From Pseudarthrobacter oxydans (GTDB lineage Bacteria; Actinomycetota; Actinomycetes; Actinomycetales; Micrococcaceae), in the NCBI RefSeq assembly GCF_034258515.1, contig NZ_CP139438.1, positions 930,001 through 994,000 of the forward strand: a DNA stretch of 64,000 nt, in the 5' to 3' direction. Below are positions 52,524-62,494 of this stretch, piece after piece. A program made the translations under genes and the position numbers. Position 1 is the first letter of the stretch. Each line of letters begins with the position of its first letter. The notes beneath the pieces are model-generated. The model was given only the letters and a program-made list of their open reading frames with translations, was not told the origin of the DNA and did no database searches.

Positions 52524-55500
52524 TCAATCCCGCGGGCTGAGGCCGATGAAGGCGCCCAGCTCTTCCAGCGCGGCGGGCTTGTGCGGCATGTAGCTGGTGA
52601 GCTCGGGGGAGCGGATGATCACGGCCCGCCATTGCCCGCGTGACACGGCCACATTGATCCGGTTCCTGTTAAGCAGGAACTCAGCTCCCCGCGGCGCCTC
52701 GGCCACGGCGGAGCAGGCCATGGATACGAGTACAACGGGCGCTTCCTGGCCCTGGAACTTGTCCACGGTCCCCACCCGGACATCCGGCAGCCCGGCTTCC
52801 TCCAGGGTTTTCCGGACCAGGTGGACCTGGGCGTTGTAGGCGGCCACCACCAGCAGGTCCTGCTGGTCGAGGGGCCGTGCCTCGCCCTGCGCCCCCGGCG
52901 TCCATTTCAGCCCAAGGTGCCGCCGTGCCTGGCGGACCACCTCCGCCGCCTCTTCCCTGGACGCTGTGGTGTTGCCGGTATGCTCCACGAACACGGTTTC
53001 GACGCCGGGTGGCAGCTCCTCGAGTTTCCGCTGCGATGCTGCCGGGGCGGACTGCAGCTTTCCTTCGTAGCTGAGCCCGGAAACTGCGCGGCACAGTTCC
53101 GGGTGCATCCGCCAGCTGTCGGCCAGGAAGTAGCCAAGGCTGGCAGGCAGGGTGGCGTGTCCCGCGGCCAGCCAGCCCAGGGCGGACTCGTCCACGGGCT
53201 CCGGGTGCGCGCCCTGGGTGACCTGTGGCAGCTGCTGCGGATCGCCGAGCAGGAGCAGCCGCTTGGCGGCCCGGGAAACGGCAAGGGTGTTGGCGAGCGA
53301 GAACTGCCCGGCTTCATCGATCACCAGCAGATCCAGGGAACCGGCGGGGACTTCCTTGCCGGTCATGGTCCACGCCGTTCCGCCCACCAGGCAGCCGCCG
53401 GAGGACGCAAGCAGCCGGGCGACGTCGCCGTCCCTGCCGGACTTCCAGGGAACATCGTGCGGGGACGCCAGCTTCTTGGCTACCGCCGCCGGGTCAACGC
53501 CGCCGGCGGCAATGGCGCGGCAGAGCAGGTTCTCCACCACGTTGTGCGACTGGCCCACCACGCCGATCTTCCAGCCTTCTTTCACCAGCCGGCCGATGAC
53601 GTGGGCCCCGACGTACGTCTTTCCCGTGCCCGGCGGCCCCTGCACGGCAAGGTAGGAACGGTCAAGGTCCCGGAGGGACGCCGTGATGGCCGCAGCGTAG
53701 TCCGCGCTGCCATCGGTGTTGTGGGGCACGTCCACGGGCCCGGCCAGGGTGCTGAACCGCGGGGGCTGCTTGCGCAGGATGTCCAGCCCGGGTTGCGCCG
53801 GGAGCGAAGGAACGGACGCTCCGACGGTGGCGGCGATCTCCGCGATCGCAGCTTCGATGCTCGCGGTGGCCAGCGGCTGGTCCTCGGTGAGGGCCACGGG
53901 CAGGTGCGGGTAGGCGGCAACCTTCCCCGACTCGCGCTCGGCGATGGTGACGATGGTGTGCTCCGGGTCGTCAGGCGCCGGAGCAAGCTCGCTGATCCTC
54001 GTCCCGAAGGCGTAGGCGCGTGCTCCGGGAGCAGCGTCCGGGGCGGCCATGCCCTCCGGCGGCGGTGCGTCGTAGAGCCGGCACCAGGTGGAGTCTGCGC
54101 GGAAATCGGACCCCTCGGTCATGGTGCCCCGGAGCCGGAGTACCCGCGTCCGCATGCGCTCCCGGGGCTTGGCCAGCGCCCAGTCGGAGGTGACCTCGGC
54201 CGAGGACACCACGAACACGTTCCGTTGGTCCGCCCAGTTCTCAAGCGGTGCTTCCACGCGGTCGAAGTGCTGCCACCAGAACTGTTTGCGCTCGCGGCGG
54301 TGGTAGCCGGTGGCGGCGGCCACCATCGCGATGGCGCGTTCGTCGTCGGTCCAGGGGCGGTTGTCCGGAAGATCTGCCAAGTACCCGCGCAGCCGGGCCT
54401 CCGCCGGACTTTCCTCGGGGACAGGCCGCTGTTCCGGCGCTGGCCGTCGTTCGGCAGCGCCCTGCCCTTCGGCAGCGCCCTGCCCTTCGGCTGCGCCCTG
54501 GCGTTCCGGGGGCGCTGCGGCCGCTGCGGCCTGCGCCCCCACCTCGCGCAGCCAGTCCCGGAGCCGGAGCGTGGACAGGCAGTCGTAACGGTTGTAGTCC
54601 GAGATGGACGCCAGGACCTTGTCCGCTTCCGCCATGTTCCCGGCATCGCGGGCCGCGCAATAGGCGGCGTTGGCCACCACCGAGGCACCCGCGTCCGTCA
54701 CGTCCCCCGAGCGCAGGTTGTTGCCCATATAGAGCGGCTCCAGTTTCTTGATGGAATACGAGGGCTCGGAAATGCGCAGCGAATGCCGGACAGTGGCGTA
54801 AAGATCCACCAACAGCCCTTCCCGGAGCCAGCTGTCCACTGTCTCCTCCCCGGCCTGGTGCGCCAGCGAGAGGTTGCGGAGTGCCGTCTTTTCGTACGGT
54901 GCGTAGTGGTAGACGTGCAGGTCCGGATACCGTGCCCGGCGTTCCTCCACGTAGCCAAGGAAAGCCAGGAAGGCGCGGCGCTCCCCGGACCTGGAGTGCG
55001 CCCAGAACGGGCGGAACACCGGGTCGCCGTGGTGGCCTGGAGCCGGTGCCTCGACCACTCCGAACAGGTATTCGATGCCCCAGGCTCCGGTGGCGGGATC
55101 CTGCCAGAGGGGGTCTCCCTCGAAGTCGAAGAAGATGTCCCCGGGGCTGGGAGGCGGCAGTGACCCGATGGTGTTCCCGGGCAGGACAGTGAACGCGACT
55201 GTGTGCGGCTGGCCGTCCTTGGTGAACGTCCGGGAGCCCGCGACGGCGTCCAGCCCCAGCTGCATTCGGGCCTGCGACCGGAGCCGGGCCACGGAATTCC
55301 GGGCGTCCCCGGCAGGCATCGCCGCAAGTTCGTCGATAGTGATGATGCCGGCGGCGTGCAGTTTCTTTCGCTGCACCACCGACATCCCTGCCACCATCAG
55401 GAGGTCCCGGTGCAGCTGCACCTGCTCGGCGCAGTAATCGCACCGGCCGCAGTGGACGATTCCCGGCTGCTGCCACCTCACCGTGGCGCCAGCCTCCCTG

Positions 55501-56174
55501 TGGTGCGCAACCAGTTCGCGGAAACGGCGCCGCCGTTCGCGGAAAACAGGCAGCAGGTCCGGAAGCGAATGGCTGCTGCGGAGCCAGTCCTCACCTATGC
55601 GTGTGCCCAGCACCAGCGTGACCACTGGTGAGGGCTCAATGCCCATCCCCAGCAGCTGGTCCCCGTACGCCGCAAGCTGCAGCAGCGCGCCCACCTTGGC
55701 GTGCCGGGCGAGTTTGGTGTCCCAGACCTCATAGCGCCCGGGGTTTCCGGTGCCCGCGGCTTCGTTGACCAGGAAGTCCGCGTAGCCCAGGAACTCGCCG
55801 TCAAAGAACGTGGCCTGGAAGACCACGTCCGCCCCGGACCGCAGGGCGAGCTCTGTTTCGGCATGCTTGGCCTGCAGCTCCCCGCGGCCGTTCCGGCCAC
55901 GATCAAGGGAGTACACGCCCGCACCCCGGCCGGCATCCCATTCGCCGTACTTGGCAAGCAGGCTGGCCAGGACGGTTTGCTCGTGCCGGTCGCCCAGTTC
56001 GCCGGCGCGGACCTGCATTTCGTCTGCGGGAAAGACCGCCTTGGGGGAGCGGCCCAGTTTCTCGTCCAGGACCCGGAGCGTGCGGTACTCACACTCGCTG
56101 GCGGCCACAAGGTCGCTGGCGGAAAACACCAGGTCCGGCGGCGCGCCGGCCGCAGCAGCTTCAAGCAGGAACAC
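52524..56174 (-). CDS. TM0106-family RecB-like nuclease fused to Dna2/UPF1-like helicase
   Basis: 1,216-aa protein. Residues about 20-260 are a RecB/Cas4-like nuclease: first Cys in SASDLVAASECEY, nuclease residues in YADFLVNE...YEVWDTKLARHAKVGALLQLAAY, and CxxCxxC (CGRCDYC, about 245), i.e. a probable [4Fe-4S] iron-sulfur nuclease. An HhH-like and RNase H-like stretch follows (FFDFEGDPLW; YNRYDCLSTLRLRDWL). The C-terminus is an SF1B helicase: GPPGTGKTYVGAHVIG (about 848), VIDEAGQFSLANTLA (about 955), GTVDKFQGQEAPVVLVS (about 1138), NVAVSRGQ. Likely a DNA repair or replication-end processing enzyme. Confidence 0.9.
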   Translation of the reverse strand: MFLLEAAAAGAPPDLVFSASDLVAASECEYRTLRVLDEKLGRSPKAVFPADEMQVRAGELGDRHEQTVLASLLAKYGEWDAGRGAGVYSLDRGRNGRGELQAKHAETELALRSGADVVFQATFFDGEFLGYADFLVNEAAGTGNPGRYEVWDTKLARHAKVGALLQLAAYGDQLLGMGIEPSPVVTLVLGTRIGEDWLRSSHSLPDLLPVFRERRRRFRELVAHHREAGATVRWQQPGIVHCGRCDYCAEQVQLHRDLLMVAGMSVVQRKKLHAAGIITIDELAAMPAGDARNSVARLRSQARMQLGLDAVAGSRTFTKDGQPHTVAFTVLPGNTIGSLPPPSPGDIFFDFEGDPLWQDPATGAWGIEYLFGVVEAPAPGHHGDPVFRPFWAHSRSGERRAFLAFLGYVEERRARYPDLHVYHYAPYEKTALRNLSLAHQAGEETVDSWLREGLLVDLYATVRHSLRISEPSYSIKKLEPLYMGNNLRSGDVTDAGASVVANAAYCAARDAGNMAEADKVLASISDYNRYDCLSTLRLRDWLREVGAQAAAAAAPPERQGAAEGQGAAEGQGAAERRPAPEQRPVPEESPAEARLRGYLADLPDNRPWTDDERAIAMVAAATGYHRRERKQFWWQHFDRVEAPLENWADQRNVFVVSSAEVTSDWALAKPRERMRTRVLRLRGTMTEGSDFRADSTWCRLYDAPPPEGMAAPDAAPGARAYAFGTRISELAPAPDDPEHTIVTIAERESGKVAAYPHLPVALTEDQPLATASIEAAIAEIAATVGASVPSLPAQPGLDILRKQPPRFSTLAGPVDVPHNTDGSADYAAAITASLRDLDRSYLAVQGPPGTGKTYVGAHVIGRLVKEGWKIGVVGQSHNVVENLLCRAIAAGGVDPAAVAKKLASPHDVPWKSGRDGDVARLLASSGGCLVGGTAWTMTGKEVPAGSLDLLVIDEAGQFSLANTLAVSRAAKRLLLLGDPQQLPQVTQGAHPEPVDESALGWLAAGHATLPASLGYFLADSWRMHPELCRAVSGLSYEGKLQSAPAASQRKLEELPPGVETVFVEHTGNTTASREEAAEVVRQARRHLGLKWTPGAQGEARPLDQQDLLVVAAYNAQVHLVRKTLEEAGLPDVRVGTVDKFQGQEAPVVLVSMACSAVAEAPRGAEFLLNRNRINVAVSRGQWRAVIIRSPELTSYMPHKPAALEELGAFIGLSPRD

Positions 56175-56281
56175 GGAGCCTCCCCATCGACAGCCGGGCC
56201 GTCATCGGCGGGCCGGAGGAGGATTTCCCCTGGCCCTGAATCAAACCTAGCAACAGGCACCGACAAACAGCCGGGCCCCGG

Positions 56282-56341
56282 AACTAGGTAGCGCCAGGTG
56301 TCGTTTTGAGCCCCCAAAACGACACTTGGCGCTACCTAGTT
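56282..56341. repeat. Dispersed palindrome, copy 3
   Basis: Near-perfect palindrome of about 27 bp per arm (one mismatch), running from AACTAGGTAGCGCCA to its complement TGGCGCTACCTAGTT. It lies 10 nt beyond the terC stop (minus strand). It is the most complete of the three copies (13555, 52026, 56282). Confidence 0.88.
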
Positions 56342-56351
56342 GGGTGGGCGG

Positions 56352-57551
56352 TCAGCCCTCCGCGGCCGCCCGCACCTGGGCTTTGTCATGCTCGGCATGG
56401 GCGGAGCGCAGCAGGTCCATGAACTCGGTTTCGTTCCGGATGAGGCGCTTGTACTTCTCCGGGAGCTTGCGGATCTGGTCCTCCTCGCGGCACATTGCGG
56501 CGAAGATCTTGTCCCGCTCGTTCATGTCCGTCTCGTAGTTCAGGTCCAGGTATTCAACGGCATGCCGCCTGGCACCGGAAACGGCGTTCTTGGCCTTGCC
56601 CTTGGGGCTGAAAATGGATGCCAGGACGGTGACCACCAGGACGCCCAGGATCACGCTCAGGGACACGCCCGTGCTGACCTCCACCACGTTCACGTGCTCG
56701 CCGTCGTTGATGAACGGCAGGGTGTTCTCGTGCAGGGCGTGCAGGATGAGCTTCACGCCGATGAACCCCAGGATGACGGCCAGGCCGTAGGAAAGGAAGA
56801 TCAGGCGGTCCAGCAGCCCGTCGATCAGGAAGAACAGCTGCCGCAGGCCCATCAGGGAGAACGCCGTGGCCGTGAACACGATGAACACGTTCTGCGTCAG
56901 GCCGAAAATTGCCGGGATGGAGTCCAGCGCAAACAGGATGTCCGTGCCGCCGATCGCCACCATCACCAGGAGCATCGGGGTGAGGACGCGCTTGCCGTCC
57001 TGCACGGTGAAGAGCTTGTCGCCGTCGTAGTGTTCCGACGCCGGCAGGAGCTTCTTGGCCAGCCGGACCACCAGGCCGTCGGAGTCGTCGTCGTGGCTGT
57101 CCGGCTTGAGCAGGTTGCCGGCGGTGATGAGCAGGATCAGCCCGAAGATGTAGAACACCCAGGCGAAGCTGTTGATCAGTGCCGCGCCGAGGAAAATGAA
57201 TGCCGTGCGGGCGATCAGGGAAAAGACGATGCCGAACAGCAGCACCTTCTGCTGGTCCGCGCGGGGCACCCGGAAGCTGGCCATGATGATGAGGAACACG
57301 AAGAGGTTGTCCACGGACAGCGCCTTCTCCGTGATGTACCCGGCAAAGTACTCGGTGCCCATGGTGGGTCCGCCGAACAGCAGCACGCCGAGCCCGAAAA
57401 GCAGCGCGATGCCCACGTAGAGGGCTGACCAGACGGCCGATTCCTTGAGCGAGGGAGTGTGTGCCTTGCGGACGTGGAAGAAGAAGTCGAAGGCCAGCAG
57501 GCCTACGATCCCAATGACGGTCAGGGTCCAGACATAAGAAGGTACTTCCAC
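56352..57551 (-). CDS. TerC/Alx-family integral membrane protein
   Basis: 399-aa protein with about nine TM helices. TerC motifs: AGYITEKALSVDNLFVFLIIM with the acidic SVDN, and ATGGTD-type VAIGGTDILFALDSIPAIFGLTQNVFIVFTATAFSLMGLRQLFF in outline. Members are linked to tellurite resistance and, more recently, Mn2+/metal homeostasis. The cytosolic C-terminal tail of about 75 residues is charged. It lies 41 nt downstream of recQ on the same strand. The product is probably a metal exporter or partner of secreted metalloprotein loading. Confidence 0.92.
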   Translation of the reverse strand: MEVPSYVWTLTVIGIVGLLAFDFFFHVRKAHTPSLKESAVWSALYVGIALLFGLGVLLFGGPTMGTEYFAGYITEKALSVDNLFVFLIIMASFRVPRADQQKVLLFGIVFSLIARTAFIFLGAALINSFAWVFYIFGLILLITAGNLLKPDSHDDDSDGLVVRLAKKLLPASEHYDGDKLFTVQDGKRVLTPMLLVMVAIGGTDILFALDSIPAIFGLTQNVFIVFTATAFSLMGLRQLFFLIDGLLDRLIFLSYGLAVILGFIGVKLILHALHENTLPFINDGEHVNVVEVSTGVSLSVILGVLVVTVLASIFSPKGKAKNAVSGARRHAVEYLDLNYETDMNERDKIFAAMCREEDQIRKLPEKYKRLIRNETEFMDLLRSAHAEHDKAQVRAAAEG

Positions 57552-57592
57552 GCGGCGGGCCTTTCGTTGGGGTCTCTTCCCAGCCTACCTAC

Positions 57593-59269
57593 CTACGCGG
57601 GCTTCAGGAGTTCGTGTTCCATCACGGCGGTCCGCGAGAGGGTTTTGTAGCCCTCCTGTTCAAACAGGACGGTCATCACGTCCTCCTCGTGCCGCATCAC
57701 CAGCCCCGGACCCCACTCCTTATGGACCACGGCGGACTGGAGCGGGAACCGCTCCTCCGCCTGATCGCCCGAAGCACTGCCGCCGTCGTCCGCTGAATGA
57801 AGGGCCGGCTTCTTCGCGGCAGCATCGGCGCACGCGTCGCAGTTGCCGCACGGCCCCGGCAGGTCCTCGCCAAAGTAGGACAGCAGGAACTGCCGCCGGC
57901 AGCTGTCCGTCTCGGCGTAGCCGCGCATCATGGTGAGCCGGGACTGGTCCACGCGCTGCCGGGCTTCGGCGAGTTCGACGACGCCGCCCACCAGGGCGGG
58001 CAGCTTCGCCGTGGAGGCGAGCCGGACGCCGCGCCTGCCGGACGTGACAGCGCCGGTTTCCTCCAGCTGGTTCACCAGCGAGGTGATGCGGCGGGCCGGC
58101 AAACCCGTGAGTTCGGCAAGGGAAGACCTGGGGGCAGGCGCGCCCGCTGACTTGAGGACCTTCAGCAGGGCCAGGAGCGCCCCGGGATCGGCGGAGTGGG
58201 TTGCGAAGAACTTCCGCAGGCCCAGATCCTCTGAGCGGTAGTGCAGCACGGCCGCAGCGGGCTCACCGTCACGCCCCGCCCGGCCTATCTCCTGGTAGTA
58301 GGAATCCAGCGACTCGGGAATGTCCGCGTGGACCACGAAGCGCACATTGGGTTTGTCGATTCCCATGCCGAACGCGGTGGTGGCCACCACGACGTCCAGC
58401 TTGTCGGCCAGGAACTGTTCGTGGATGCGCTCGCGGTCCGCGGCGGAGCGGCCGGCGTGGTACGCCTCCGCGCGCAGCCCCTCCTTCCCCAGCTTGGCGG
58501 CGTACTTTTCGGTGTCTTTGCGGGTGGCGGCGTAGAGGAGGCCCTGCCCGTCCCGTGCCATCGCCGCCACCTGTTGCACCACGGCCTGGCGCTTGCCCTT
58601 GTCCTCATGGTGCCGGACGACGTCCAGGCTGATGTTGGGCCGGTCGAAGCCGTGCACCAGGACCAGCGGGTCCTTCATGCGCAGCCGCTCCACGATCTCG
58701 TCCCGGACCGGGGGCGAGGCAGTGGCGGTGAGGGCCGCAACGGGGGGATTGCCCAGCCGTTCACGGACGCTGCCCAGGCTGAGGTAGTCGGGGCGGAAAT
58801 CGTGGCCCCAGGAGGAGACGCAGTGGGCCTCGTCTACGACGAACAGCGTGATGTCCAGGGCGGCGATGCGGTCCACCGTCTTCTGCTTGGCCAGCTGCTC
58901 CGGGGCGAGGAACAGGAACGCGGCCTTGCCGGCTTCCACCGCGTGCCACGCGGCCTCCACCTCCGAATCGCTGCGGGACGAATTGACGGCGACGGCGGCG
59001 CCCGCCCCCAGGTCCGCGGCCAGCCCGTCGAGCTGGTCCTCCTGCAGTGCGATGAGCGGGGAGACCACGACGGCGGGCCGCCGGGTCTTGTTGTGGAGGA
59101 ACAGGGCAGCGACCTGGTAGATCGCAGATTTTCCGTAGCCGGTGGGCATCACCGCAAGGACGTCACGGCCGCCGGCCAGCGCGGCCATGCCGGCCAGCTG
59201 GCCGTCCCGCAGGTGCGGCAGGGAAAAGGAGGACGCCGCGAGGGCGGACAGGGCAAGATCGTCGGACAT
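57593..59269 (-). CDS. recQ: RecQ-family ATP-dependent DNA helicase (short form)
   Basis: 558-aa SF2 helicase. Motif [16 protein letters not shown] (about residue 46), motif [20 protein letters not shown] (about 148, DEAH box), motif [12 protein letters not shown], and zinc-binding [24 protein letters not shown] with four Cys. After the zinc region only about 85 residues remain, so a full RQC winged helix and HRDC domain are missing; the tail ([26 protein letters not shown]) looks like a small SH3-like fold. Unwinds branched DNA in recombination repair. Confidence 0.9.
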   Translation of the reverse strand: MSDDLALSALAASSFSLPHLRDGQLAGMAALAGGRDVLAVMPTGYGKSAIYQVAALFLHNKTRRPAVVVSPLIALQEDQLDGLAADLGAGAAVAVNSSRSDSEVEAAWHAVEAGKAAFLFLAPEQLAKQKTVDRIAALDITLFVVDEAHCVSSWGHDFRPDYLSLGSVRERLGNPPVAALTATASPPVRDEIVERLRMKDPLVLVHGFDRPNISLDVVRHHEDKGKRQAVVQQVAAMARDGQGLLYAATRKDTEKYAAKLGKEGLRAEAYHAGRSAADRERIHEQFLADKLDVVVATTAFGMGIDKPNVRFVVHADIPESLDSYYQEIGRAGRDGEPAAAVLHYRSEDLGLRKFFATHSADPGALLALLKVLKSAGAPAPRSSLAELTGLPARRITSLVNQLEETGAVTSGRRGVRLASTAKLPALVGGVVELAEARQRVDQSRLTMMRGYAETDSCRRQFLLSYFGEDLPGPCGNCDACADAAAKKPALHSADDGGSASGDQAEERFPLQSAVVHKEWGPGLVMRHEEDVMTVLFEQEGYKTLSRTAVMEHELLKPA

Positions 59270-59492
59270 GAAAGGCGCTCCGCAGAGTGGTTCCCGCGGC
59301 CGCTTGCTTCAGCCGAGGTGACCAGCCTATCGCGGCCGGGAAGCGCCGTCGTCCGTCCTTCGCGGAGGGTGGTCCCGGACAAGAGGCCGTTTTCCTTGAC
59401 TTCCCGGTTCCCCTGAACAAGTGTGGAAAGAGCCCGGACCCCCGAACATCCGGAGGGTGGCAGGTACCGGCTTAATGCGAGGAGAACCAGCA

Positions 59493-61820
59493 GTGACGCG
59501 CAAAAACCCCGAAGTCGATGAGGCTGACGAGTCTGAGATTGAAGTCAGCGGCCACCCGAAAACGTGGGCTGCCGGCGTGCCCGGCGTCTACCATTCCATG
59601 CAGCCGGCGCTCAAGCACATGGGCCTGGACCGGTCGCGGAAGACCCTGCTGGCGCTGAACCAGAAGGACGGGTTCGACTGCATGAGCTGCGCCTGGCCGG
59701 ACCCGGGCCACCGCAAAACGTTCGAATTCTGCGAAAACGGCGCCAAGGCAGTGACCTGGGAGGCCACCCCGGTGGTGATCGGGTCCGAATTCTGGGCGGA
59801 GCATCCGGTCAGCGAGCTGCGGGAGCGGTCCGAGTACTGGCTGGGCATGCAGGGGCGCCTGACGGAGCCTGTATACAAGCCTGCAGGCGAAGACCACTAC
59901 CGGCCCGTGGGCTGGGACGAAGCGTTCGGGATCATTGCGGACAAGCTGAATTCGCTGCCCAGCCCCGACCAGGCAGCCTTCTACACCAGCGGCCGGACCT
60001 CGAACGAGGCAGCCTTCCTGTACCAGCTGTTCATCCGCGGATACGGCACCAACAACCTGCCGGACTGCTCCAACATGTGCCACGAGTCCTCGGGCTGGGC
60101 CATGGGCCAGACCATCGGCATCGGCAAAGCCACGGTTTCCTATGACGACTTCGCCAAGGCCGAGCTGATCATCATCATGGGCCAGAACCCGGGCACCAAC
60201 CACCCCCGGATGCTCACCGCACTCGAAGAAGCGAAGGAGGCCGGTGCCCGGATCGTGGCGGTCAACCCGCTGCCCGAGGCCGGGCTGATGCGCTACAAGA
60301 ACCCGCAGACGGTGAAGGGGATCATCGGCCGCGGCACCGACCTGGCGGACCAGTTCCTGCAGGTGCGGATCGGCGGCGACATGGCGCTGCTGCAGGCCGT
60401 TTCCAAACGCGTCCTCGATGCCGAGGCCGCTCATCCGGGGACGGTGCTTGACCACCAGTTCCTGGAGGAGCACTGCGACGGCCTCGAGGAACTCCGGGCG
60501 CACCTTGCTGAACTGGACGAGGCCGCCGTCCTTGAGGCCACGGGCCTGCGGACTGAGGAAATCGACGAGCTCGCGGCCCGGTACCTGGCCGCGGAGAAGG
60601 TGATCATCACCTGGGCGATGGGCATCACGCAGCAGAAGAAGGGCGTGGCCACCATCAAGGAAATCATCAACCTGCTGCTGCTGCGCGGCAACATCGGCAA
60701 GCCCGGCGCCGGCGCCTCCCCGATCCGGGGGCACAGCAACGTCCAGGGCGACCGGACCATGGGGATCTGGGAACAGATGCCGCCGGCATTCCTGGACGCC
60801 CTGGGCAAGGAATTCAGCTTCGAACCGCCGCGGACGCATGGCGCGGATGCGGTGGAGACCATCCGGCAGATGCGCGACGGCGGGATCAAGGTCTTCATCG
60901 CCATGGGCGGCAACTTCGTGGGCGCCATGTCGGACACCCGGGCTGCCGAGGCGGCGATGGAAGGCACCGAACTGTCCGTCCACGTTTCCACCAAGCTCAA
61001 CCACTCCCACGCGGTCACGGGCGCCGAGGCCTTGATCCTGCCCACGCTCGGGCGGACCGAGATTGACCGGCAGGAGTCCGGCCCGCAGTTCGTGTCCGTG
61101 GAGGACACCGTCTGCGCCGTCCACGCCTCCCACGGCACGGTTGAACCCGTGGCGCCCGGCCTGCTCTCGGAGGTCGCCATCGTCTGCCGGATGGCGCAGC
61201 GGGTGCTGGGGGACCGGATCGCGGCGGACTGGGCGGGCTTCCAAAAGAACTACGACCTGATCCGCGAGCACATCTCCCACGTGGTGGTGGGCTGCGAGGA
61301 CTACAACCGGAAGGTCAGGCAGGACGGCGGCTTCGTCCTGCCGAACGGTCCCCGCGACTCCCGAACGTTCAACACCCCCACCGGCAAGGCCATGCTGACC
61401 GTCAACGAGCTCGAGCATGTGGAGCGGCCGGCCGGCACCCTGATCCTGCAGAGCATGCGCTCGCACGACCAGTTCAACACCACCATCTACGGCCACAACG
61501 ACCGCTACCGCGGCATCAAGAAGGGCCGCGAAGTGGTGTTCGTGAACCCGGCGGACCTTGCCGAACTGGGGCTTGAAGACGGGCAGCACGTGGACGTGCG
61601 CGGCGTGTACGGGGACAACGCAGAGCGGGTCCTCCGCAACTACCGGCTGGTGTCCTATCCCTCAGCCCGCGGGTGTGCTGCAGCCTACTATCCGGAAGCC
61701 AACGTGCTGGTGCCGCTGGAGAGCGTGGCGGAGGGCAGCCAGACGCCCGTCTCCAAAGCCGTGATCGTCCGTCTTGAGCCCGTTGCCGCCTTCCGTGAGG
61801 AGCCAACGGCCGCGGGATAA
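59493..61820 (+). CDS. FdhF/YdeP-type molybdopterin oxidoreductase
   Basis: 775-aa enzyme of the bis-MGD oxidoreductase family, YdeP branch. N-terminal CMSC (about residue 63) replaces the four-Cys iron-sulfur motif of formate dehydrogenase. LPDCSNMCHESSGWAMGQ (about 191) has Cys at the position of the FDH selenocysteine. Later motifs GRGTDLADQFLQVR, GASPIRGHSNVQGDRTMGI and the C-terminal MGD-binding domain (RSHDQFNTTIYGHNDRYRG in outline) are intact. GTG 59493 follows GAGGAGAA (59479-59486). Function may be formate-like oxidation or stress response; the next genes on the region are DUF6457 and formaldehyde dehydrogenase. Confidence 0.88.
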   Translation: MTRKNPEVDEADESEIEVSGHPKTWAAGVPGVYHSMQPALKHMGLDRSRKTLLALNQKDGFDCMSCAWPDPGHRKTFEFCENGAKAVTWEATPVVIGSEFWAEHPVSELRERSEYWLGMQGRLTEPVYKPAGEDHYRPVGWDEAFGIIADKLNSLPSPDQAAFYTSGRTSNEAAFLYQLFIRGYGTNNLPDCSNMCHESSGWAMGQTIGIGKATVSYDDFAKAELIIIMGQNPGTNHPRMLTALEEAKEAGARIVAVNPLPEAGLMRYKNPQTVKGIIGRGTDLADQFLQVRIGGDMALLQAVSKRVLDAEAAHPGTVLDHQFLEEHCDGLEELRAHLAELDEAAVLEATGLRTEEIDELAARYLAAEKVIITWAMGITQQKKGVATIKEIINLLLLRGNIGKPGAGASPIRGHSNVQGDRTMGIWEQMPPAFLDALGKEFSFEPPRTHGADAVETIRQMRDGGIKVFIAMGGNFVGAMSDTRAAEAAMEGTELSVHVSTKLNHSHAVTGAEALILPTLGRTEIDRQESGPQFVSVEDTVCAVHASHGTVEPVAPGLLSEVAIVCRMAQRVLGDRIAADWAGFQKNYDLIREHISHVVVGCEDYNRKVRQDGGFVLPNGPRDSRTFNTPTGKAMLTVNELEHVERPAGTLILQSMRSHDQFNTTIYGHNDRYRGIKKGREVVFVNPADLAELGLEDGQHVDVRGVYGDNAERVLRNYRLVSYPSARGCAAAYYPEANVLVPLESVAEGSQTPVSKAVIVRLEPVAAFREEPTAAG

Positions 61821-61842
61821 GCCGCGGTACAAAGCGGCGCGA

Positions 61843-62172
61843 CTACTGCGCGGTGTCCGCCCAGCCTTTGCGGGCGGGCCCGCCGTCGTGCCCGTCCTCG
61901 CACAGCTGGAAGGCGGTGTCCGCGGCTTTGGCCACCGCGGCAGCCGCGTTCCCGCGGTTGCCTGCGCTGCCGGTTCCGGCCTGCAGCCCAGCCGCGTAGC
62001 CCACCATGAAGGTGGTCACCGGGGCTGCGGCGTGGGTGACAGACCCGGCCGATTTCCGGGCCAGGTCCAGGAGCAGTTCGTGGTCCACTTTCAGGTCCAG
62101 GATCTGCAGCGCCTGGGCCAGCCGGTTGCTCCATTGGTCCAGGATCTGCATTTCGTCCTCGTTGGCTGGCAT
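61843..62172 (-). CDS. DUF6457-family protein
   Basis: 109-aa protein of the DUF6457 family, seen near molybdenum-cofactor and formate dehydrogenase genes in actinobacteria. It shows LDQWSNRLAQALQILDLKVDHELLLDLARKSAGSVTHAAAPVTTFMVGYAAG in outline, with the conserved His in SVTHAAAPVTTF. No catalytic motif known. Convergent with the YdeP-type gene, 22 nt between stops. Role in Mo-enzyme maturation is inferred from context. Confidence 0.78.
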   Translation of the reverse strand: MPANEDEMQILDQWSNRLAQALQILDLKVDHELLLDLARKSAGSVTHAAAPVTTFMVGYAAGLQAGTGSAGNRGNAAAAVAKAADTAFQLCEDGHDGGPARKGWADTAQ

Positions 62173-62494
62173 GTCCGCTCCTTGGTTTTTCGGTCGCTTG
62201 CGATCGTTGGGTCGTCCTCCGTGCCGAGACTACAAGGCTTCGCCGCGGAAGTCATTGGTTCCAGCCGGCGCAACCCCCAATTCATCAACGGGTAGACAGC
62301 CGGGCTTACTACCTCTAGATATGACGGCCCACCCGTGCTTAGACTGGGCGCACCCCACCTCGAGGATGCCCTCCGGCAACTGTTTCATGAGCTGCCAGCA
62401 GATGCTGGACGGTGCCTGTCCGGCGGGGTGCGCATCACCACTCATGAATCACGGCCGCCCCACCGGGCCATCCGTGGGATAACAGGAGAAAAAG
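62173..62494. other. 322-nt divergent intergenic region before fdhA
   Basis: No convincing ORF, tRNA or riboswitch. It holds the promoters of the DUF6457 gene (minus) and fdhA (plus). An AGGAGAAA ribosome binding site for fdhA lies at 62484-62491. No strong -35/-10 pair stands out; TAGATAT near 62316-62322 is a weak -10 candidate. Confidence 0.5.

Noticed and set aside
52821-55163. 780-codon plus-strand frame opposite the nuclease-helicase
   Set aside because: Arg/Gly/His-rich antisense frame; the minus strand carries all RecB and helicase motifs.
59472-61589. 705-codon minus-strand frame opposite the Mo oxidoreductase
   Set aside because: Shadow of the YdeP-type gene in the opposite frame, with no recognisable motif.
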